This document shows, in pieces, positions 17,474 to 24,152 of a stretch of 64,000 bases of DNA (position 1 is the stretch's first letter; every line of letters begins with the position of its first letter). Location: the NCBI RefSeq assembly GCF_013449725.1, contig NZ_JACCFF010000001.1:1674001-1738000 (forward strand). The letters are read 5' to 3'. A program made the position numbers and the translations under genes. Below the pieces are notes generated by a model, which made no database searches, was not told the DNA's origin, and saw only the letters and a list, made by a program, of their open reading frames with translations. This stretch comes from Mycobacteroides sp. LB1. Lineage in GTDB: Bacteria; Actinomycetota; Actinomycetes; Mycobacteriales; Mycobacteriaceae.

Positions 17474-17973
17474 TGTCACGCAAAAATGTGCTTATAGCGG
17501 TTGCGGGGCTCATCACCGCAACCGCCCTGGTGTTGGGCGGGGTGTACTTACTGCGCCCAACAGAGGCCACGCCAGACTCAAGCTGCCAGACCGTTGGGGA
17601 ACTGCTCAAGTACTCCGATGATGCGATGGTGCGCATTAAAAAGCACAACGACGAGGTAGCCGAGACACGGGACGCAGACCGGCAAGACGAAGCGATCCCG
17701 ATGTACCAGAAATGGGCCACTGCCCTCAGGGACTACGCCGAGAAGGTCTCCGACCCGGAGGTGAAAACTATCGCGGTGCAGATGGCTGACGCTGCCGACG
17801 AGGTTACCGAGCGGGAGATCCAATTCCTGGGGAAGCCAGCACCAGGGCAGACCCGAGAACAGCACCTACAAGAGTCGACGGACAACATCGTCGCAGCTGG
17901 GCGCAAGGTCAAAGATGCCGAGGCCAAGTTGAAGACACACTGCCCGGTCGGGTCTTCCGATACCAAGCTGTAG
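17473..17973 (+). CDS. Membrane-anchored partner protein of the type VII cassette
   Basis: 166 aa; its GTG start shares one base with the preceding stop codon. An N-terminal helix (about residues 5-27) anchors a mostly helical, acidic extracytoplasmic domain with cysteines at the start (SSCQTV) and end (THCPVG) that could form a disulfide. A possible lipobox is not present. Position and tight coupling suggest an immunity or adaptor protein for the preceding candidate effector. I do not recognise the family. Confidence 0.65.
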   Translation: MSRKNVLIAVAGLITATALVLGGVYLLRPTEATPDSSCQTVGELLKYSDDAMVRIKKHNDEVAETRDADRQDEAIPMYQKWATALRDYAEKVSDPEVKTIAVQMADAADEVTEREIQFLGKPAPGQTREQHLQESTDNIVAAGRKVKDAEAKLKTHCPVGSSDTKL

Positions 17974-17976
17974 TGC

Positions 17977-18186
17977 TCAGTGGCGCTCACCCTCGATCGG
18001 GTTGCCGTTTTCGTCGATCGGCCACGGCGGTCGTGGGACGGCGGGCATTTCCGGTGCGCCACCGTACAAGTAGGGATGCGGCATATCGGGGTTTTTCCAC
18101 GTCGGGCGGACGTTGCGAGTCTTGTACACCACGAACAGCACCACACCGAAGACGAGTAACCCCAGCAGGGACAGCAGAGCGGACAT
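17977..18186 (-). CDS. Small single-helix membrane protein, island cargo
   Basis: 69 aa. One N-terminal helix (SALLSLLGLLVFGVVLFVVY, about 2-21) is followed by a proline-rich tail (PDMPHPYLYGGAPEMPAVPRPPWP). A GGGGAT site precedes the ATG. It is convergent with the type VII cassette, with three bases between stop codons. The family is not known; a small phage-derived membrane protein is one possibility. Confidence 0.55.
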   Translation of the reverse strand: MSALLSLLGLLVFGVVLFVVYKTRNVRPTWKNPDMPHPYLYGGAPEMPAVPRPPWPIDENGNPIEGERH

Positions 18187-18196
18187 ATCCCCAAGG

Positions 18197-18320
18197 TTCT
18201 CTTACGGAGGGGCTTTTGTCATACCCACGGCCTACCGTCCGGGGTGTGGTCAAGCTCCACGTCGACAAGCTCTCCACCGGGCAGATGCGCTGCATCATGC
18301 GCCACAACTGGGGCCGCGGA
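18197..18320. repeat. Segments duplicated from the 15.77-15.97 kb region
   Basis: Bases 18197-18220 repeat the loop and right arm of the terminator at 15951-15973 (CTCTTACGGAGGGGCTTT). Bases 18301-18320 repeat 15770-15789 exactly (20 bases, starting GCCACAACTGG). The segments occur in the opposite relative order in the two places, indicating mosaic rearrangement. No gene is visible in 18221-18409. Confidence 0.6.
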
Positions 18321-18409
18321 GCTTGTCGCTGAAACCCTGAGCCGCGGCGAGGTGTACGTCATCAAATCCAGCCCACCGCCTTGGCAGTATCGGCGAGGAT
18401 AGGAACCTC

Positions 18410-18598
18410 ATGCACACCTACGACATACAAGTAACCAGAGACGGCAAGTGGTGGATGATCCACGTCCCCGAGATCGACCAACTGACTCAAGCCCGCAGCC
18501 AGGGCGAGGTCGAAGAGATGGCCCGTGGTCTCATTGCGGTGCACCAAGATGTCCCCATCGACGAAGTGGCGGTGCGGGCGACGAAGTGGCCGTTATAG
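18410..18598 (+). CDS. HicB-like small protein (orphan antitoxin family)
   Basis: 62 aa. The sequence YDIQVTRDGKWWMIHVPEID then LTQARSQGEVEEMARGLIA matches the HicB partial RNase-H-like fold. GAGGATAGG lies 6 bases ahead of the ATG. No hicA toxin is next to it, as is common for solitary HicB copies in mycobacterial phages and prophages. It may regulate transcription rather than neutralise a toxin. It converges with the regulator gene ending at 18593, overlapping six bases. Confidence 0.75.
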   Translation: MHTYDIQVTRDGKWWMIHVPEIDQLTQARSQGEVEEMARGLIAVHQDVPIDEVAVRATKWPL

Positions 18599-18883
18599 GT
18601 TGGCCTGCTGTCTTAGACGCAGCGACCGTGCGCTCAAGCCCGTAGGACGCGGCTCAGGGTCGGGCTCGTCGGCTCGGTTGCGATGGCGCTCAATCAAGTC
18701 CGCTATGTCGTCTTCAGTCATACGCCAAGCACGTCCGACCTTATAACCGCGGATCTTGCCGGCCCTTAGGTGCCGCGCCAGCCACCCTTCGGGTTCCTTC
18801 AAGTCGGGCGGGAGGACCATCGCGGCGACCTCGGCTAGGGAGCAGGTCTTGAACGGCGGATCTGCGGGTTCCAGCTCGGTCAT
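18593..18883 (-). CDS. Excisionase/MerR-type helix-turn-helix protein
   Basis: 96 aa from the ATG at 18883. Residues 14-65 (SLAEVAAMV ... GWLARHLRAGKIRGYKVGRAWRMTEDDI) form the winged-helix pattern of excisionases: a helix-turn-helix with two basic strands, then the W/R-rich wing. A charged Pro/Arg tail follows. The start overlaps the stop of the reconstructed upstream reading frame (ATGA), suggesting they were translationally coupled. It is probably a recombination directionality factor or repressor of element A. Confidence 0.75.
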   Translation of the reverse strand: MTELEPADPPFKTCSLAEVAAMVLPPDLKEPEGWLARHLRAGKIRGYKVGRAWRMTEDDIADLIERHRNRADEPDPEPRPTGLSARSLRLRQQANL

Positions 18884-19001
18884 GGTGTACCGCCGGAATA
18901 CCGGGGCAGAGCTCGCCGTTGCGCTTGAGTTCATCCAGCTTGTGGACGCTGATACCGAGGGCCTCAGCGGCTTCCTTGCGGTTGTAAGCAATCTTGCTCA
19001 T
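18880..19001 (-). pseudogene. Excisionase-like gene with an apparent one-base deletion
   Basis: MSKIAYNRKEAAEALGIS, then VHKLDELKRNGEL, is the N-terminal DNA-binding part of a small excisionase. The frame then runs into unrelated sequence (PAVHHDRAGTRR). If one C were restored in the short C-run after GAGCTCTG, the product would continue as RYSGGTP and stop at a TGA overlapping the ATG of the next gene. The simplest reading is a recent frameshift in a roughly 40-codon coupled gene. Confidence 0.55.
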
Positions 19002-19064
19002 CAGTGCTTTTTACCCGAACACATGAAAAGGCTGCTCACCGCAGTTGGTCGAGCGTAAGCGGAA

Positions 19065-19184
19065 GGGTGTCCGTGTTCATGGACACCCTTTTCATGGGAT
19101 CTCATGAAAAGGGTGTCACCCAGGAGGTGTCGGTTGCGCTCAGGCGCCTTATGGGCCGAAGGGTGTCGGTGGCCGTCGACACCC
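19065..19184. promoter_or_regulatory. Palindrome array upstream of the excisionase genes
   Basis: GACACCCTTTTCATG (19082-19096) and CATGAAAAGGGTGTC (19103-19117) form a perfect 15-bp inverted repeat with a 6-base spacer. GGGTGTCC (19065-19072) also pairs with GGACACCC (19081-19088), so two overlapping stems compete. A third pair, GGGTGTCG/CGACACCC, lies at 19161-19168/19177-19184, and a further ACATGAAAAGG copy lies at 19020. All share GGGTGTC half-sites. This fits operator sites for the adjacent regulators, excisionase or integrase arm sites, or plasmid-type iterons. The rest of 19002-19434 contains no gene I can support. Confidence 0.6.
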
Positions 19185-19434
19185 TCCGAACTTCATCCGT
19201 TTGGATAAAGTTTCTCGGGGGTGTGTACGGCGATTCACACCCAAGTGACCCTTGGTGACACGGTGGTCAGAGACATCGGCAGAAGGGGGCACGATCATCG
19301 TGACGGCTGAGGGTCACGTGCGGGTCACAAGTCGAATGGATTTACGTGCGCTCGATGACACTGCCATAGACGCGTCTCCCCAGGTCGCAACTCTAGGGAA
19401 ACCCGCTGATACTCACCGATATTCGCCCGTTCGA

Positions 19435-19479
19435 CTTCCCAAACTGAATACGCGGGTTCGGTTCCCGTCATCGGCTCCA
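19435..19479 (+). repeat. Internal attachment-site copy between elements A and B
   Basis: It matches the 45-base tRNA-Gly 3' segment except for two transitions (G to A in the anticodon-stem part, A to G in the T loop). The 5' half of a tRNA is absent, so it is not a tRNA gene. It marks the junction between two tandemly inserted elements. Confidence 0.85.
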
Positions 19480-19540
19480 CGACGAAACCGCAGCGGTGCA
19501 TTACTTCGCTGGACACAATGGCTCCGTGTCACGCCCGATG

Positions 19541-19750
19541 TCACATGTAGTCAACAGCCGACGCCTCGAGCTTCAGCTCGTGATCTTGCGAATGCGTGTG
19601 GAGCCTCTTGGTCAGCGACCGCGTCTTTGTGCCCGATCCATGCGGCGATGACCCCGATGGATACACCTTGGAGATGGCCGTGCCGGCCAAGAAGATTCCG
19701 ATCCTCGACATGACCAAGGCCTTGTCCGCGTACGGCGCACTCAATGTCAC
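19541..19750 (-). pseudogene. Tyrosine integrase, frameshifted C-terminal remnant (element B)
   Basis: Two frames on this strand together give the end of a phage integrase. One reads GVSIGVIAAWIGHKDA (the GHxD box before the catalytic tyrosine), and the other continues LTKRLHTHSQDHELKLEA to the TGA at 19541-19543. In intact relatives these are one continuous segment ending in a THSQ stretch. The tyrosine position is histidine (LHTHSQ), so even the fragment is inactive. It sits just inside the internal repeat, as the first remnant does inside attL. Confidence 0.7.
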
Positions 19751-20096
19751 CGTGCCAGATCAGGTTTACCTCGGCAGCGACAGCCATCGGCATCCGCGCA
19801 ACACTGCGGTTCAGTGTGGGATTCAGCAAGGCGCTGGCGTGAAGCTCAGCATCGCCTAATAGAAACAGGAGGCCTCTCGGCTCAAACCTTCCTCCTGAGT
19901 CGAGGACTTTCTGATGGTCAAGACCCCGGGGGCTACACCCCACAAAGCCAGGCCGCCATACGTAACGGCTTGGCGCTCGAGAAAATTACGGCTTTGGGAA
20001 AGTCCTGGACACGGGATGCCGAAAAAGGCAATAGCCACACGTCAACACTTCGCCGACCGCTGTTGCAACCGTCCGGCGGCTGATTTACTACGCAAC

Positions 20097-21023
20097 ATGC
20101 TCTTGCCGTTCCCTAGCACCTTCAACGTAGCGCCTGACACTCTGTACCACTACACCACAGCGTCTGGACTGGAGGGAATCCTCAGCAGTTCAACACTTTT
20201 CGCCACACATATCGGCTATCTGAATGACGCGCAAGAACTGAAGCATGGCGTAAAGCACATCGAGAAGCTGCTATGCGCGTCATCCGATCTAGTGGCCAGC
20301 ATTGCGGCTCGGTATCCCGAGCACAGTATCCGAGTAGCGGACGGAATCAACCAGCTGCGAACAGAATTTACATCTGAGGACCATCAGTCTCTGATCAAGC
20401 ACCCGTACGTCACATGTCTATCCGCAAAGGGAGATCGACTGAGTCAGTGGCGAGGTTACGGAGGCACCGGCGGCTACGCCATCCATTTCGATACCAAGCT
20501 GCTTCAAAAGACGGTGCGGCTCAGGGGGCTTGATGGCCCCCACGTGTATGGAGAGCAATACCTGCTGCAGCAGATCGCTTATCAGCCCGACGAAGCATCC
20601 GTCTATCTCTCGGGCATCCTCGACAGACTCGCCGACGCAATCAATGCGCAGCTTCACCAACCGGAAAATTCTTCGCGAGACGGAGCAACTTTCCCGTATG
20701 AATTCTCGTTGATCGAACTGCAAGGCGCGATTGCGGTCATGAAGGACCCAGCGTTCGAAGAGGAGCACGAGTTCCGGATTGTCGCTCATCCACCTGACAA
20801 TCACTGGGACACGGACGGTTGTTTCCATGCAAGTTCCAGCATCGGGCTCATTCCTCGCCTGAGACTTTCGTTTGATCCTGGATGCGTCACGGCTGTAACG
20901 GTCGGGCCGGGCGAGCAGCAGGACCTTCGCGTTAGGTCACTTGAGCACTACTTCGACGTGCACTGGGACACGTACCCGAATGTTCAAGCTGAGCCGTCGA
21001 CGATTCCGTTCAGGCCCCTGTAG
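20097..21023 (+). CDS. DUF2971 family protein
   Basis: 308 aa from the ATG at 20097; the frame extends to an ATG at 19914 with a plausible GAGG site, but the conserved domain begins right after 20097. Family features: LYHYTTASGLEGILSSSTL, IGYLNDAQEL, CLSAKGDRLSQWRGYG and YAIHFD, then EEEHEFRI near the C-terminus. DUF2971 proteins occur in accessory and defence regions; the LxHYT/YLND pattern vaguely recalls ADP-ribosyltransferase folds, which is inference. The function is not established. It is convergent with the HEPN/DUF5343 pair. Bases 19751-20096 hold no other gene that I can support. Confidence 0.8.
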   Translation: MLLPFPSTFNVAPDTLYHYTTASGLEGILSSSTLFATHIGYLNDAQELKHGVKHIEKLLCASSDLVASIAARYPEHSIRVADGINQLRTEFTSEDHQSLIKHPYVTCLSAKGDRLSQWRGYGGTGGYAIHFDTKLLQKTVRLRGLDGPHVYGEQYLLQQIAYQPDEASVYLSGILDRLADAINAQLHQPENSSRDGATFPYEFSLIELQGAIAVMKDPAFEEEHEFRIVAHPPDNHWDTDGCFHASSSIGLIPRLRLSFDPGCVTAVTVGPGEQQDLRVRSLEHYFDVHWDTYPNVQAEPSTIPFRPL

Positions 21024-21053
21024 CCACGTGCCGCCCACGCGCTCCTTCATCAG

Positions 21054-21593
21054 TCACTTCGGTGATTTCTGGTTGATGTTCGGGATGCGATTGAGCAGTT
21101 CTGAGACATACCCAAGGGTCTCGTTAAGACCTGGGGAGTACCCGCTCGGGTGAGCACACTCGTTGCGCTTCGACAGTAAGCCGTGTAGGCCCTTAGTCTC
21201 CGACTTGCTCAAAAGCTTGACGTCTCTTGCAGCGTCCAGCATTTGAGCTTCGGGAAGGTTTTCCCGTAACTCGTCAAGCGTGCCCCACTTGGACCAGCTC
21301 GGCCGGACGGTGTGTACGGCGACAAGATTGTCAGATGCAAGCTTGTCCTGTAGGAAATCAATGAATGCGGCCCACGCCATAACGATCGCAGCTCTGAACA
21401 AGGAAGCTTCCATCGCCCGGATTGACTCGTTTAAGAGCTCTGACTGCTTTAGGTTCAGGATGGTGATCTGCTTACGTGTCTCGGAAAGCGTGACGATACG
21501 GGACGGCGCAGCTTCTTGAGTAGCGAGCAGTGTGTGCGCTGCCCGCTCGAAGTTTGAAACTCGTCGTTGTAACCGCTCAAGCGCAGGTGTCAC
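21054..21593 (-). CDS. HEPN-like protein with RNase motif
   Basis: 179 aa from a GTG that overlaps the DUF5343 stop (GTGA). It is an all-helical protein with R143-N144-x3-H148 (RNECAH) after a long helix; this matches the Rx4-6H motif (usually RN/RHxxxH) of HEPN ribonucleases found in toxins and abortive-infection proteins. An acidic helix pair (MEASLFRAAIVMAWAAFIDF at about 61-80) fits the HEPN four-helix bundle. The sequence ends PNINQKSPK. The protein is probably an RNA-cleaving effector whose activity is controlled by its partner. Confidence 0.7.
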   Translation of the reverse strand: MTPALERLQRRVSNFERAAHTLLATQEAAPSRIVTLSETRKQITILNLKQSELLNESIRAMEASLFRAAIVMAWAAFIDFLQDKLASDNLVAVHTVRPSWSKWGTLDELRENLPEAQMLDAARDVKLLSKSETKGLHGLLSKRNECAHPSGYSPGLNETLGYVSELLNRIPNINQKSPK

Positions 21594-22231
21594 TCTGCGT
21601 CCGTGAGCAGGTGGGTTCGCATCGCCTTGAAGAAGGCCTCGTATGTCTTTTCGTCGGCGCCGTCAGGAAGAGTCAGCTGCACGTTGATGTTGACCGTTAG
21701 CCCATTCGCGGTGCTCGGAGTTCGAGTAAGGACAGTAGCGCCGTCAGGTGAAACCAGGGCAGCTGTCGCGGTGCTCACTTCCGACGCCGCAGATGTTGTC
21801 GCTGCGTTATCTGACGAGAAATCCGCTTCCGCTACGAGGGCCTTGAATGTCGACACCATCTTGTCGACAGTCTGTTTCCCCGCCGTAGTTTGCGAACTGA
21901 AGACGTGCGACAGATCAGCGTTAGGTCGGCTATGAGCGTCGGGGTAGACGGCATAGAGACCCTCGTATCCACTCTTTATCGCGCGCCCGAGGATCTCCTT
22001 GTAGTCGCGGCCCCGATACTCCTTCCATGCGGGCGCAGGCACCCCCGACGGGTCTGTGAAACCGATGTAACGGAGGACATTAAGCAGTGAAGGATCATTG
22101 CTGGAGGTAAATCCGAGCGTCTTAAGCCAAGCAACCGTGACCTTTGGAGGGACCCCGGTCTCTCGAATCTTCTTCAAGAGTGGCACCAGCTTGCCCGGCA
22201 CTGTGGTGTAGCTCGGTTCACCATCGACCAT
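21590..22231 (-). CDS. DUF5343 domain protein, partner of the HEPN gene
   Basis: 213 aa; GAGGGGG precedes the ATG at 22231. Residues 1-140 match the DUF5343 family closely: YTTVPGKLVPLLKKIRETGV, LKTLGFTSSNDPSLL, LRYIGFTD, WKEYRGRDY, LYAVYPDAH, and FSSQTTAGKQTV. A linker rich in Ala/Ser/Thr leads to a C-terminal segment TVNINVQLTLPDGADEKTYEAFFKAMRTHLL that may mediate assembly. Winged-helix-like features suggest DNA or protein binding. The four-base overlap with the HEPN gene implies a fixed protein ratio, as in toxin-antitoxin or defence pairs. Confidence 0.8.
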   Translation of the reverse strand: MVDGEPSYTTVPGKLVPLLKKIRETGVPPKVTVAWLKTLGFTSSNDPSLLNVLRYIGFTDPSGVPAPAWKEYRGRDYKEILGRAIKSGYEGLYAVYPDAHSRPNADLSHVFSSQTTAGKQTVDKMVSTFKALVAEADFSSDNAATTSAASEVSTATAALVSPDGATVLTRTPSTANGLTVNINVQLTLPDGADEKTYEAFFKAMRTHLLTDAE

Positions 22232-22375
22232 GACGCCCCCTCGGCTGTGTCATCGAAGTCAACATGTTACGCAGTCTGGAGCGCAAAATTGATAGCAACA
22301 GACGGTGTCGAGGAAAAGGACAACTAGACAGCCCCGCACCCGAGATGGATGCCGGGCCAACACCGGGCGGTGTAG

Positions 22376-22596
22376 TCATGCTGATTTCGCGTCGTCCTCC
22401 GTAGATTCATTTGACGCCTCGCGCTCAGCCACCCACTTGTTGAACCGCGCTTGAGCGTCTGCGCGTACTTGGCCGTGAAGCTGTAGCTACCACAAGAGTC
22501 GGGAGCGTCGTAGTCCGATAACGCACGCGGGAACACACGCAACGTCTTGGAGTCGGTGCCGATCTTCTCGGCGACATCCTTTGTGGTCAGGGTAGC
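22376..22596 (-). pseudogene. Phage-type small DNA-binding protein, frameshifted
   Basis: One frame reads ATLTTKDVAEKIGTDSKTL then RVFPRA, and YSFTAKY. The adjacent frame then continues QARFNKWVAEREASNEST and EDDAKSA to the TGA at 22376. Joined by a one-base shift near 22455 these make a typical small mycobacteriophage helix-turn-helix protein with a conserved KxWVAEREA-type end. The start codon is unclear. It lies just inside attR. The remaining 22597-22834 shows nothing else. Confidence 0.6.
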
Positions 22597-22834
22597 CGCT
22601 GGTGTAGTCCCGCTGTTCTCCTTCGGGTTGGGCCGAAGGAGAGTAAGAGATCTCGGGCGCAATCCCAAAGGTTGGAGCGTCGCCGCCAGCTGCGATGGGC
22701 GTGAGGTGTCACGAGGATGTCACAAGTCATTCCGCACGGCGCGCCAGATCGTACTGGACGGCAACTCGTGAAAGTACCTGCAACACAGTGCTTTTACGTA
22801 CTGACACGCATCCCGTTGAAACGATCTCAACCGT

Positions 22835-22879
22835 CTTCCCAAGCTGAATACGCGGGTTCGATTCCCGTCATCGGCTCCA
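22835..22879 (+). repeat. Attachment-site direct repeat, right copy (attR)
   Basis: Identical over 45 bases to 13298-13342, the 3' part of tRNA-Gly including CCA. It ends one base before the stop codon of the following minus-strand gene, marking the right edge of the island. Confidence 0.92.
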
Positions 22880-23245
22880 CTACTTCCGGTACTTCCTCAT
22901 GGTGGCTTCGTACTCCTCCGGATTTGTGTGTTTGACCCAGGCACGTACCGGCCAGAACAGCACCCACAGCACGCCATACCCCGCCCAGTAGATGGGCAGC
23001 ATGATCATCAACGCAAAGAGCCAGCCCGGATAGATCAAGATCAGGCAGAACTGGGCGAATTGCTTGATCCCCACCGGCTGCCCCTCAGCCATGGAAATCA
23101 GGAACCTGGGCCGCATGGCCTCGAGAATCCATTTGCCGGCGGGCTTCGGCGCGGTGGCCGCGTCCTCGGTCTGCGCGGACGTCTGCTCGGAGGCTGTCGA
23201 AACAGGCTCGATACCCGCGGATCCGGTGGGCTCATAGGCAGTCAT
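22880..23245 (-). CDS. Small membrane protein with two helices
   Basis: 121 aa from the ATG at 23245 (MTAYEPTG); longer starts upstream would add an unsupported leader. The first 60 residues are polar (Thr/Ala/Glu rich). Then come two hydrophobic helices (about 75-92 and 95-115) and a charged end VKHTNPEEYEATMRKYRK. The island's right repeat abuts its stop codon, so this is the first core gene after the insertion. I do not recognise its family. Confidence 0.7.
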   Translation of the reverse strand: MTAYEPTGSAGIEPVSTASEQTSAQTEDAATAPKPAGKWILEAMRPRFLISMAEGQPVGIKQFAQFCLILIYPGWLFALMIMLPIYWAGYGVLWVLFWPVRAWVKHTNPEEYEATMRKYRK

Positions 23246-23397
23246 GTCATTGACGCTAAGTGCCCACGTTGGAGATCCATTGAATGCCTGCATACGGCGC
23301 CCAGACGGGATCCAACCGATTTCCAATCACCCCTTCTTATGGTGGCGTTCCCTGGACGCGCGCGGCGTCCGCCGGTCAGATGATCAGGAGAATCACC

Positions 23398-24129
23398 ATG
23401 CGTACGGAGCGCCCCCCGGTAGCACTTGTATTCGCCGCACTGTGTCTGTCCGTCACGCTCGCCGCGTGTGGCGGCGGTTCCAAGGACAACTCGGCGACGT
23501 CGTCGTCATCGAAGAGCTCGTCCTCGTCCACTACTACCTCCGCGGTGGCCCAGCCGGACAAGAGCAAGTTGTCACCGCGCAATCTGCAGAGCAAGGCCGG
23601 TGCGGCGAACTACACCATCGCCGACTACATCAAGGATCAGCGCATCACCGAAACACTTATCCACCAAGGCGATCCGGGTGCACCGCAGGTCGATATCCAG
23701 TTCCCGGACGGCTGGGTCAGTGCCGGGCCTGACACACCGGACTATGCCTATGGCGCGATCGTGTACACGGGCCCGGAGGCACAGGGTGCCAACTACACGC
23801 CCAACATCATCGCGATCTTGTCCCGGCTCGAGGGCAATGTCGACCCCCAGCAGCTGCTGGCATTAGCTGGCGGTGAGATGAAGAATCTCCCCGAATTCGT
23901 GCCCGTCGGCGACGGATCCGCCGAGGTATCGGGATATCCCGCCTATCGCATCGCGGGTTCCTACAACTTGGACCAGATCAAGGCCGCCTCCGGCCAGGAG
24001 ACCGTGCTGATAACAAGCAACGGCGCGCTGTACATCTTGCAGATGAACGCCACCAGCAACGAGGAACAGAGCGAGGCCCTGTTCACGGCCATGAGCGCCA
24101 TCGATAAGTCGATCACCATCACCCCCTGA
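23398..24129 (+). CDS. LpqN/LpqT-family lipoprotein
   Basis: 243 aa from the ATG at 23398 with CAGGAG upstream. The signal peptide ends with the lipobox LAAC (cysteine at about 22), followed by a Ser/Thr-rich linker. The remaining 180 residues match the LpqN/LpqT fold: YTIADYIKDQRITET, IQFPDGWVSAGPDTPDYAYGAIVY, NIIAILSRLEGNVDPQQLL, and a final AMSAIDKSITI. In M. tuberculosis LpqN binds periplasmic transporters and host CBL; whether this paralogue does is unknown. Confidence 0.88.
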   Translation: MRTERPPVALVFAALCLSVTLAACGGGSKDNSATSSSSKSSSSSTTTSAVAQPDKSKLSPRNLQSKAGAANYTIADYIKDQRITETLIHQGDPGAPQVDIQFPDGWVSAGPDTPDYAYGAIVYTGPEAQGANYTPNIIAILSRLEGNVDPQQLLALAGGEMKNLPEFVPVGDGSAEVSGYPAYRIAGSYNLDQIKAASGQETVLITSNGALYILQMNATSNEEQSEALFTAMSAIDKSITITP

Positions 24130-24152
24130 CGATTACCGATCACGGGCGAAAG

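Larger units (their letters stand above)
13343..22834. mobile_element. tRNA-Gly genomic island made of two tandem, decayed integrative elements
   Basis: The 9.5 kb between the tRNA and its repeated 3' end is bounded by perfect 45-bp repeats and divided by a third, diverged copy at 19435. Element A is 13343-19434 and element B 19480-22834. Each starts just after its left repeat with the 3' remnant of a minus-strand tyrosine integrase. Cargo is unlike the core neighbours: many short genes, hypothetical products, excisionase-type regulators and longer noncoding stretches. The element cannot be autonomous because no intact integrase is present. No structural phage genes are visible, so a prophage remnant or a small integrative plasmid are both possible. 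Confidence 0.88.

Noticed and set aside
19435..19479. A second tRNA-Gly gene
   Set aside because: Only the 3' half is present, with no 5' acceptor or D arm and with substitutions in the anticodon stem and T loop.
19596..19859. An 87-codon plus-strand gene
   Set aside because: Its first half is antisense to the integrase remnant and no good ribosome site precedes it. It could be real but I cannot support it.
13343..22834. A complete prophage
   Set aside because: No terminase, capsid, tail, lysis or replication genes are seen and both integrases are fragments.
22835..22879. A third tRNA-Gly gene
   Set aside because: Again only the 3' half; the upstream sequence cannot form the D arm or the 5' acceptor strand.
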